NCBI GenBank assembly: GCA_937926145.1
Contig: CALANW010000086.1
Location: 1 to 17,282, forward strand
DNA: 17,282 nucleotides
Source: an uncultured Ruminococcus sp.
GTDB taxonomy: Bacteria > Bacillota > Clostridia > Oscillospirales > Ruminococcaceae
Direction: 5' to 3'
Position numbers and translations under genes: made by a program. The notes below the pieces were generated by a model. That model searched no databases. It was given only the letters and a program-made list of their open reading frames with translations, and had not been told where the DNA came from. This document shows, piece by piece, positions 6,754-13,241 of this stretch. Every line of letters starts with the position of its first letter. Position 1 is the stretch's first letter.

Positions 6754-7427
6754 ATAAAGTTTACGTCCACGCTTTTTAAAGGGTGGCAGGGGTCAAGGGG
6801 ACAGCGTCCCTTGTCGCTTCCGCAGAAGCGAAACACCCCAAACTAACAGTCAAAACTCGCCGCAATAGCGTAATCAGTAACAAATCAAAAGGCGCAATTC
6901 ACATCAAAAAATGTAAAACAGAACGTGAGAAATCAGTTTCGTAAACCTATAAAATGTGAATTGCGCCATTCTGTTTTCCTCAAAAATCTATCCTTGAAGC
7001 GAAAATCTACGAACGGAGTGAGTAGATTTTAAGCTTCAACGAAGTATGAACAGCTATGCTGAAACTGTCGAATATAAAATCCGTTCCTACGTTTTTTTGA
7101 GGGGTCATATTCATATTTCCGCTATTCAAACGTTGTCGGCATAAAATGCTTATCGCTTCGCTCTGCGCATTTTATGCCGAGGATAGTTTGCTTTAGGAAA
7201 ACAGCATGGCGCAATTCACTTTAATAGCTTTACGAAACTTACTTTCTCATATTTCGTTCTTCCTTTTGGGTGTGAATTGCGCCTTTTTAGCTGTTAGATA
7301 TTTCGCTATTGCAGCAAGCTTTGTGCTGTTAGTTTAGGGTATTTCGCCGTCTGCGGACGTCGACAATGGGGCTTCTCGCCCCCTTGACCCCTCGCAAGCT
7401 GTGCTCAGCTTGACCAGCTGTTTTTTT
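6754..7427 (+). repeat. Full-length palindromic repeat, copy B (L end left, R end right)
   Basis: This 674-bp non-coding element fills most of the spacer 6715-7616. In order it has a 33-bp L terminus (6754-6786, exact inverted match to 10707-10739), small hairpins, a 77-bp hairpin (6891-6967), core hairpin X (6994-7039), core hairpin Y (7137-7179), a 76-bp hairpin (7208-7283), terminal hairpins, and an R terminus ending in T7 (7421-7427). Both 76/77-bp hairpins have GGCGCAATTCAC ends. No open frame of interest lies within. It starts about 40 bases after the HD-GYP stop codon. Confidence 0.9.
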
Positions 7428-7616
7428 ACTTATTCACTAATTTACAAGTTCTGTTTCGTGAATTTGAACCTCAACAAAACCTCAACAAATTTTTGAGATT
7501 ACAGCCTGCAAAATTGAACAAAAAGAGATATTTCGGTGTTAAAATGGGTACAATAAGAAAAATAGTGTGGATTCGTTAAGGATTCGGACGTTTTTCGGAA
7601 AGGAATGGTAATTTTC
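7428..7616. other. Spacer upstream of the PF06541-type gene
   Basis: An AT-rich region with a tandem CCTCAACAAA (from about 7469) whose second copy runs into a short inverted repeat (CTCAA/TTGAG). TACAAT at 7549-7554 is a candidate -10 for the gene at 7617 but has no good -35. The SD GGAAAGGA is at 7597-7604. Confidence 0.35.
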
Positions 7617-8234
7617 ATGATCACTTACAGCTTGACTTCTATCGGCATTATGGCGGCGGTCATCTCATTCCTCGGTTTTATACTCGAAAATGTATGGCTC
7701 GCATTCACCAAAGGCTATATCGACAACCGTAATATGACAATGCCGTTTCTTTATGGCTACGGAATGGCGGTCATATCTATCTATGCAATTTTCGGAACTC
7801 CGCAGGCAATGGTACTCGCTGGAAAGCTCCCCATTAAGGAACACAGCGTTCTTGTTTACTTCGTTGCGGTATTCTTCGCAGTAAGCATCGGCGAGATCGC
7901 ACTCGGCTACGCTGTTGAAAAGCTTTGCGGCTTTGAATACTGGAACTACACAAGACTTCCTCTTCACGTTACAAAATACACAAGCGTTTTCACGAGCCTT
8001 GGCTTTGCCGCAATAATCACGCTCTTTATGCGTTATGCATTCGCTCCGATAATGAACCTTATCGGACGGCTTGACCCTCTTCCCGCAAAGATAGCCGCGC
8101 TCGTTCTCACTGCAGTAATGGCTGTTGATTTTATGGTAAGCTTCTATCGTATGCACAAGAACCACGCGCTCAATGAACGCTGGAGAATTTCGCTCTCGGA
8201 CGACGATCACCGCTTCATCAAGACAACTATCTGA
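7617..8234 (+). CDS. PF06541-type putative ABC-transporter membrane protein
   Basis: A 205-residue protein with about five hydrophobic segments (roughly 8-28, 44-62, 80-100, 122-142, 155-173) and a polar C-terminal tail. It resembles the 'putative ABC-transporter type IV / CmpB' family common in Firmicutes: an N-terminal helix ending in ILENVWLAF, then a PFLYGYG segment, and GEIALGYAVEKLCGFEYWNY, which match that family's conserved E, P-YG-G and E-W-Y positions. Function is not established for the family. I chose ATG 7617 because the SD (GGAAAGGA, 7597-7604) would overlap the earlier in-frame ATG at 7605. It lies between two inverted repeat copies, upstream of a two-component system that has its own promoter. 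Confidence 0.75.
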   Translation: MITYSLTSIGIMAAVISFLGFILENVWLAFTKGYIDNRNMTMPFLYGYGMAVISIYAIFGTPQAMVLAGKLPIKEHSVLVYFVAVFFAVSIGEIALGYAVEKLCGFEYWNYTRLPLHVTKYTSVFTSLGFAAIITLFMRYAFAPIMNLIGRLDPLPAKIAALVLTAVMAVDFMVSFYRMHKNHALNERWRISLSDDDHRFIKTTI

Positions 8235-8247
8235 CCTTTGTGCGGCG

Positions 8248-8276
8248 TTGACAGCGTTATAATTTTATAGTATAAT
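8248..8276 (+). promoter_or_regulatory. Perfect consensus sigma-A promoter of the two-component operon
   Basis: TTGACA (8248-8253), a 17-base spacer, TATAAT (8271-8276). The predicted start is near 8283, within the 5' arm of the hairpin at 8279-8309. Confidence 0.9.
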
Positions 8277-8278
8277 AA

Positions 8279-8316
8279 AGGGCAGTGAAGCTAAATACTT
8301 TACTGCCCTATTTTTC
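8279..8316 (+). terminator. Hairpin with T-tract at the 5' end of the response regulator transcript
   Basis: AGGGCAGTGAAG (8279-8290) pairs with CTTTACTGCCCT (8298-8309) over 12 bases with one wobble and a seven-base loop; ATTTTTC follows. It can end transcripts from the upstream gene. Because the downstream promoter starts at its base, it may also act as a 5' stabiliser or attenuator. Confidence 0.7.
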
Positions 8317-8332
8317 AAAGGAGATAACCTTT

Positions 8333-9004
8333 ATGTTTAAAATTCTTGTTGCGGAAGATGATACTGAGCTGAGAAAGCTCTTCTGCACGGTGCTGAACAA
8401 CAATTCTTATGACACATTTGAAGCTTCAAACGGTGAAGAGGCTCTCGATATCATCGACAAGGAGTACATTGACCTAATTATTTCCGATATTATGATGCCC
8501 AAAATGGACGGTTACGAACTCACAAAACAGCTTCGCGAAGCAGGTATCGACACGCCGATACTTATGGTGACGGCGAAAGACGGAATTTTCTACAAGCGTG
8601 AGGGTTTCAGCTCGGGCACGGACGATTATATGGTAAAGCCTGTTGATGTCAATGAGCTTATATGGCGTGTTCAGGCGCTTCTCCGCCGCTCCAAGAGCAT
8701 ACACGAACGAAAGCTCACTATCGGCTCGACAACGCTCGAATGTGATTCCTACACGATAAGCTGCAACGGCGAAAGCACGATTCTTCCGCCAAAGGAATTC
8801 AACCTTTTGTACAAGCTTGCTTCCGCGCCTAACAGAACTTTCACACGAGTACAGATAATGGACGAGATATGGGGACTGGATTCCGAGTCAACTCCACACA
8901 CGCTCGAAGTTCACATCGGACGCCTGAGAGAACACCTCAAAGACAACCCCGATATTGAGATAGTCACCGTCCGCAATCTCGGATACAAGGTAAAAACGAA
9001 ATGA
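8333..9004 (+). CDS. OmpR/PhoB-family response regulator
   Basis: A 223-residue cytoplasmic transcription regulator. The receiver domain spans residues 1-115, with the acidic pocket E8-D9-D10, phospho-acceptor D52 (ISDIMMPKMDG), T80 (MVTAK) and K102 (MVKPVD). The winged-helix DNA-binding domain covers about 125-222 (LPPKEFNLLYKLASAPNRTFTR... HIGRLREHL... VRNLGYK). Start 8333 is chosen for AAAGGAGA nine bases upstream; an earlier in-frame ATG at 8285 falls inside the leader hairpin. The stop overlaps the start of the kinase gene by four bases (ATGA), so the pair is translationally coupled. The target genes and signal are unknown; the neighbouring membrane protein at 7617 is a candidate. Confidence 0.96.
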   Translation: MFKILVAEDDTELRKLFCTVLNNNSYDTFEASNGEEALDIIDKEYIDLIISDIMMPKMDGYELTKQLREAGIDTPILMVTAKDGIFYKREGFSSGTDDYMVKPVDVNELIWRVQALLRRSKSIHERKLTIGSTTLECDSYTISCNGESTILPPKEFNLLYKLASAPNRTFTRVQIMDEIWGLDSESTPHTLEVHIGRLREHLKDNPDIEIVTVRNLGYKVKTK

Positions 9005-10062
9005 AAAAGAAGAAAAAAGAAAAAGTTCCCCTGCGGCTGACGATACTTTTCACCGTCATCGTCGGACTTATAATGATCGCGAGCATTCTCCTTGCAGGAG
9101 TTATCATAATCATCATCAACAGCACGAACTTCTCCGAGGACGGCAATATCCCGTTCTTTATCGCGGTCTACATAGTCATAATCTGCATTTTCTTTGCAGG
9201 CATCACAACAAAGATAATCAGCGACAAGATATTCGTCCCGATGATAAAGCTGAACGAGTCGATGAAACGCGTTGCTGACGGTGATTTCTCCGTCCGTATG
9301 AACAAAACAGGTATGTTCCGCGAAGTGCGCGAGATGATACAGAACTTCAACATTATGGCGAAGCAGCTCGGCAGCAACAAAATTATCCATACCGACTTTA
9401 CGCGGAATGTTTCGCACGAAATGAAAACGCCGCTCTCGACTATCGAGGGTTATGCAACGCTTCTCCAAGACCCGAACATCACCTACGAAAAGCGCGCAGA
9501 ATATGCCGAAAAGATCATTCAGAATACCAAGCGGCTCTCAGCGCTTACGGGAAATATCCTTGCGCTTTCAAGACTTGAAAATAACTCCGTTGCAATACAG
9601 AAAAAGAAATTCTCGCTCGATGAACAGCTCCGTCAAGTCGTTATAATGTATGAGGAAGTCTGGACGGAAAAAAATATCGATATCGATATCGATGACGAGG
9701 GCAAACACGTTGCGGTCTACGGCAGCGAGGATATGCTTTTCCAAGCATGGCAGAACCTCGTCGGAAATGCACTAAAATTCACCGATAACGGGGGAGTTGT
9801 GCGGATAATCCTCCGAGAAACACCCGACAGCATTACAGTTTCAGTCAAGGATAACGGCATAGGCATTTCCGAAGAAGATCAGAAGCGAATTTTCGAGAAA
9901 TTTTATCAAGCCGATGCCTCCCATGCCTCAAACGGAAACGGTCTTGGACTTGCAATAACACGTCAAATAATCGAGCACCATTCGGGCAGCATAAAAGTTG
10001 CGAGCGAACCGAATAAAGGCTCGGAGTTCATAGTCACATTGCCGAAGTACGCAATAAAGTAA
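9001..10062 (+). CDS. Membrane sensor histidine kinase, partner of the adjacent response regulator
   Basis: A 353-residue kinase. It has a basic N terminus (KKKKKEK), membrane segments at about 12-40 and 51-70, and only about ten residues outside between them, so it has no large sensor domain and may sense within the membrane or through a partner protein. HAMP linker about 71-125; HisKA with phosphorylated H139 (FTRNVSHEMKTPLSTIEGY); HATPase about 230-350 with the N box NLVGNALKFT, G1 DNGIGIS, F box EKFYQ and G2 GNGLGLAI. The layout fits the small intramembrane-sensing type kinases of Firmicutes, often tied to cell-envelope stress or peptide antibiotics and paired with transporters (family knowledge; not shown here). 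Its stop lies six bases before the next repeat copy. Confidence 0.95.
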   Translation: MKKKKKEKVPLRLTILFTVIVGLIMIASILLAGVIIIIINSTNFSEDGNIPFFIAVYIVIICIFFAGITTKIISDKIFVPMIKLNESMKRVADGDFSVRMNKTGMFREVREMIQNFNIMAKQLGSNKIIHTDFTRNVSHEMKTPLSTIEGYATLLQDPNITYEKRAEYAEKIIQNTKRLSALTGNILALSRLENNSVAIQKKKFSLDEQLRQVVIMYEEVWTEKNIDIDIDDEGKHVAVYGSEDMLFQAWQNLVGNALKFTDNGGVVRIILRETPDSITVSVKDNGIGISEEDQKRIFEKFYQADASHASNGNGLGLAITRQIIEHHSGSIKVASEPNKGSEFIVTLPKYAIK

Positions 10063-10067
10063 GAAGC

Positions 10068-10739
10068 AAAAAAACCGGCTGGTCAAGCTGAGCACAGCTT
10101 GCGAGGGGTCAAGGGGCGAGAAGCCCCATTGTCGCTCTCCGCAGAGAGCGAAATACCCTAAACTAACAGTCAAAGCTTGCCGTAATAGTGAAATATTTAT
10201 AAGGTAAAAAGGCGCAATTCACACCCAAAAGGTAAAACAGAACGTGAGAAATCAAGTTTCGTAAACCTGAAATGTGAATTACGCCATTCTGTTTTTCTCA
10301 AAAAACTACCCTTGAAGCGAAAATCTACGAACGGAGTGAGTAGATTTATGCTTCAACGCAATATGAACGATTATGCTAAAAGGGACGAACATGGAATCCG
10401 CCCCTACGGATTTTGAGGGGGCGGATTCATTTTCACCGCTGTTCAAACGTTGTCGGCAAAAAATGCTTATCGCTTCGCTCTGCGCATTTTATGCCGAGGA
10501 TAGTTTGTTTTAGAAAAACAGAAAGGCGCAATTCACATTTTTAGGGTCTACGAAACTTGATTCCTCATATTTCGTTTTCCATATTTGATGTGAATTGCGC
10601 CTTTTGATTTGATAATAATTACACTATTGCAGCAGGTTTTTCGCTGTTAGTTTAGGGAGTTTCGCTTCTGCGGAAGCGACCAAGGGCTTTGCCCTCTGGA
10701 CACCCACCACCCTTTAAAAAGCGTGGACGTAAACTTTAT
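10068..10739 (-). repeat. Full-length palindromic repeat, copy C (R end left, L end right)
   Basis: A 672-bp non-coding element occupying almost the whole gap 10063-10750. The left part is the reverse complement of the R end of copy B (A7 at 10068-10074, then CCGGCTGGTCAAGC). The right part is the reverse complement of the L end (33 bp identical, 10707-10739). Between them are hairpins at 10211-10285 and 10525-10601 with GGCGCAATTCAC ends, and core hairpins X and Y in the same plus-strand order as copy B. The core is therefore inverted relative to the ends when compared with B. It starts six bases after the kinase stop and ends 12 bases before the ATPase stop. Confidence 0.9.
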
Positions 10740-10750
10740 TGCTCTTGGTT

Positions 10751-11476
10751 TTACAATACTTTTGAAAGGAACTCACGCAGACGTGGGTTCTGCGGATTCT
10801 CGAAGAACTCCTTTGGTGTATTCTGCTCCATTATATAGCCGTCTGCCATAAACATCACTCTTGATGCTACTTCTCGTGCGAAGCCCATTTCGTGAGTTAC
10901 GACTATCATTGTCATACCGTCCTTGGCAAGCTGTTTCATAAGTTCGAGAACTTCGCCGACCATTTCGGGGTCGAGTGCGGAGGTCGGTTCGTCGAAAAGC
11001 ATAACATCGGGGTTCATTGCGAGTGAACGTGCGATAGCGATTCTCTGCTTCTGACCGCCTGAGAGCATTGCGGGGAATGAATTTGCTTTATCGGGAAGTC
11101 CTACTCTTTCGAGCAGTTCTTCGGCCTTTTTATCGGCTTCTGCCTGTGTCATAAGTCCGAGTTTGACGGGGGCAAGTGTGATATTTTTCTTTATCGTAAG
11201 GTGCGGGAAAAGGTTGAAATGCTGGAAAACCATACCCATTTTGCGGCGCATAAGGTTGATATCCCTATCGTTTGCGTGGGTGATATCGCTGCCCTCGAAG
11301 AGGATAGTTCCCTCGGTCGGTATTTCCATAAGATTCAGACAGCGCAGGAACGTTGATTTACCCGAGCCTGACGGTCCGATAACAACGACTTTTTCGCCCT
11401 TATAGATATGCTCATCGATACCTTTGAGGACTTCATTGTCGCCGAAAGTCTTTTTTAATCCTTTAACGTCTATCAC
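10751..11476 (-). CDS. Polar amino-acid ABC transporter, ATP-binding protein (GlnQ-type)
   Basis: A 241-residue ATPase of usual length for polar amino-acid importers. Walker A GPSGSGKS (34-41), Q loop VFQHFNLF with Gln85, signature LSGGQKQR (138-145), Walker B VMLFDE (158-163), D-loop SALDP, switch His195 (VVTHEMGFA). The start is GTG at 11476, with AAAGGAG about eleven bases upstream, inside the end of the permease gene (14-bp overlap), so synthesis is coupled. It energises import by the permease and binding protein encoded upstream. The substrate is probably a polar or charged amino acid, or cystine, but is not determinable from this subunit. Confidence 0.95.
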   Translation of the reverse strand: MIDVKGLKKTFGDNEVLKGIDEHIYKGEKVVVIGPSGSGKSTFLRCLNLMEIPTEGTILFEGSDITHANDRDINLMRRKMGMVFQHFNLFPHLTIKKNITLAPVKLGLMTQAEADKKAEELLERVGLPDKANSFPAMLSGGQKQRIAIARSLAMNPDVMLFDEPTSALDPEMVGEVLELMKQLAKDGMTMIVVTHEMGFAREVASRVMFMADGYIMEQNTPKEFFENPQNPRLREFLSKVL

Positions 11477-12152
11477 TCTGTCTTAATCTCCTTTCAAGCT
11501 TTGTAACAAAGTGCGAAAGCACGACTACCATTACGAGGTAGATTATCGCAACGGAAATGAGCGGCATAAATGCGGAATAGGTCTGCGAACGAATGATATC
11601 GCCGCCTTTTGTGAGGTCCTGAACTGCGATATAACCCGAGACTGAGGTCTCTTTCAGCAGGACGATGCACTCATTTGCGAGCGCAGGAAGCACGTTTTTG
11701 AACGCCTGCGGAAGTATTATCGAGATCATTGTCTGGCGATAGTTAAGTCCAAGGCTTCTTCCTGCTTCAAACTGTCCGTCATCGATCGAAGCGATACCCG
11801 AACGGACTATTTCCGCAACGTAAGCGCCCGAATTGATACCGAACGCGATTATCGCAACGAATATCTTTGAGATAGGAACGCTTGCAAAGATAACGAAATA
11901 AATTATAAGGAGCTGAACAACGACAGGCGTTCCGCGGATAACGGTAAGATAGATCCTGCATATAAAGTTTCCGACCTGCATTTTGCCCGTCTTATCATGC
12001 GTGAAGCGGACTATCGCAATGATAAATCCAAGCACCATTCCTATAAGAACGGAGAAAAATGTTATCAGAAGCGTTGTTCCGAGGCCGTTTGCAAGATAAT
12101 GCCAGCGGTCCTGCTCGATGAAATTCTGCTTAAAACTATCGACAAATCCCAA
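11463..12152 (-). CDS. Polar amino-acid ABC transporter, permease (HisMQ/GlnP-type)
   Basis: A 229-residue membrane protein with about five helices (roughly 22-50, 65-90, 97-116, 150-170, 195-215). It shows the family's TVIRGTPVVVQLL motif (70-82) and the ATPase-contact EAA loop EAGRSLGLNYRQTMISIILPQA (129-150). The start is TTG at 12152; AAAGGGAAG lies about eight bases upstream and no ATG is available. It follows the binding-protein gene after a terminator hairpin and overlaps the ATPase gene. It probably works as a homodimer, since only one permease gene is present. Confidence 0.94.
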   Translation of the reverse strand: MGFVDSFKQNFIEQDRWHYLANGLGTTLLITFFSVLIGMVLGFIIAIVRFTHDKTGKMQVGNFICRIYLTVIRGTPVVVQLLIIYFVIFASVPISKIFVAIIAFGINSGAYVAEIVRSGIASIDDGQFEAGRSLGLNYRQTMISIILPQAFKNVLPALANECIVLLKETSVSGYIAVQDLTKGGDIIRSQTYSAFMPLISVAIIYLVMVVVLSHFVTKLERRLRQSDRR

Positions 12153-12199
12153 ATCTACACTTCCCTTTCTGTTCTTTTATCAAATATTCGGCTTTTCCT

Positions 12200-12237
12200 A
12201 AAAATCGCCGCACATAAGCATTTTTAAGTGCGGCGAT
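12200..12237 (-). terminator. Intergenic terminator hairpin between binding protein and permease
   Basis: Read on the minus strand, ATCGCCGCAC (12237-12228) pairs perfectly with GTGCGGCGAT (12213-12204), followed by a run of five T (12204-12200). Partial readthrough would yield more binding protein than membrane components. Confidence 0.75.
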
Positions 12238-12261
12238 GCATTTTGATATTTGAAGTAAAAA

Positions 12262-13041
12262 TTACTTCTTTCTTACGATGATTACCTGATTGGATTCTGT
12301 GTAAGGATCGGAGAAGAGAACGTTCTTCATTCTGTCCTCGGTAACGGTCATACCTGCGCAGCCAACGTCTGCCTTGCCGGACTGAACTGCTGCGATAATG
12401 GAATCGAATGCCATATCATCTATACGGAGTTCGTAGCCGAGCTTGTCGCAGATAGCTGTCATGATATCAACGTCAAAGCCAACGATATTGTCGCTTTCCT
12501 TATATTCGTAAGGAGGGAACTCAGCATTTGTAGCCATAACGAGAGTGCCGTTGCTGTAGTCTGTGTCCTCGGGGGAAACATAAGGGAGCGTACCCTTTGT
12601 GTCACCGCTGTAGTTGCTGCGGATATTTGCGAGAGTGCCGTCAGCTTCAAGCTCTGCGAGTGCGCCGTTGATCTTTTCCTGGAGCTCTGTGTTGTCGAGC
12701 TTCATAGCGATAGCGTATTCTTCCTTTGCGAAAGGTTCGTCAAGGATCTCGATATCGTCATTCTTGGAAACGAAAACCTCGGCAGGCTCGCTGTCGATGA
12801 TAACTGCGTCTACCTTGCCCTGCTTGAGAGCCTGAACAGCGTCAGCGCCCTTTGCGAACTTTTCAACTGTTGCGCCTTCGATGCCGTCAGCGTATGTATC
12901 GCCTGTTGTACCGAGCTGAACGCCGATAGACTTTCCGTTGAGGTCGTCAATGGAGTGAACGGTATTTGCGGGAACGCCGCAGCCTGTGAGCATTACGGCA
13001 GCCATAGAAACAGCTGCTGCCATAGATAATAACTTTTTCAT
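12262..13041 (-). CDS. Circularly permuted family 3 amino-acid-binding lipoprotein
   Basis: A 259-residue protein with a lipoprotein signal (residues 1-21, lipobox MLTG-C, Cys21). The binding domain has its halves swapped relative to GlnH/HisJ. Residues about 28-146 (SIDDLNGKSIGVQLGTTG... ADAVQALKQGKVDAVIIDSEP... ELQEKINGALAELEADGT) match the normally C-terminal half. Residues about 165-258 (GTLVMATNAEFPPYEY... IVGFDVDIMTAICDKLGYEL... SIIAAVQSGKADVGCAGMTVTEDR... FSDPY) match the normally N-terminal half. A linker of about 18 residues joins them. Expected ligand contacts are present: R237 (TVTEDR), D245, D83. It should capture an amino acid outside the membrane for the permease and ATPase encoded downstream. 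The SD GGAAGG is about nine bases from the ATG. The ligand is unknown. Confidence 0.93.
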   Translation of the reverse strand: MKKLLSMAAAVSMAAVMLTGCGVPANTVHSIDDLNGKSIGVQLGTTGDTYADGIEGATVEKFAKGADAVQALKQGKVDAVIIDSEPAEVFVSKNDDIEILDEPFAKEEYAIAMKLDNTELQEKINGALAELEADGTLANIRSNYSGDTKGTLPYVSPEDTDYSNGTLVMATNAEFPPYEYKESDNIVGFDVDIMTAICDKLGYELRIDDMAFDSIIAAVQSGKADVGCAGMTVTEDRMKNVLFSDPYTESNQVIIVRKK

Positions 13042-13078
13042 AAAGCATATCCTTCCTTTTTCATAAAATCTAACTTAC

Positions 13079-13107
13079 ATTATAGCACATCGGTACGCAG
13101 AATTCAA
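13079..13107 (-). promoter_or_regulatory. Extended -10 sigma-A promoter of the amino-acid transporter operon
   Basis: TTGAAT (13107-13102), a 17-base spacer, TATAAT (13084-13079) preceded by TGC. It lies about 40 bases upstream of the binding-protein ATG. Confidence 0.85.
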
Positions 13108-13176
13108 CCGTTTCTATAAATTTTAATATTTATAGCATATTTATGCCGTAAAGCCATGCAAAATACAGTATTTTTG

Positions 13177-13205
13177 TTGACTTTTCGTATAAAATGTGCT
13201 AAAAT
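13177..13205 (+). promoter_or_regulatory. Extended -10 sigma-A promoter of the serine hydrolase gene
   Basis: TTGACT (13177-13182), a 17-base spacer, TAAAAT (13200-13205) preceded by TGC. It is divergent from the transporter promoter, with about 70 bases between the -35 boxes. Confidence 0.8.
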
Positions 13206-13241
13206 AGCCGTGAAATAAAGCAAAAAAGGTGAACTTACACT

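Noticed and set aside
6891..7283. CRISPR array
   Set aside because: The repeated 75-77 bp units are inverted hairpins inside a palindrome, not short direct repeats with regular unique spacers, and no cas gene is present.
7665..8210. 181-codon minus-strand open frame opposite the PF06541-type gene
   Set aside because: It is antisense to a membrane protein with clear helices and an SD, and it has no family motif.
8911..9468. 185-codon minus-strand open frame opposite the kinase gene
   Set aside because: It overlaps the response regulator and kinase genes, whose catalytic motifs are intact, and has no SD.
6754..10739. Classical composite transposon or insertion sequence
   Set aside because: Neither repeat copy encodes a transposase, and no target duplication is recognisable at the outer ends, so I call only an inverted repeat pair.
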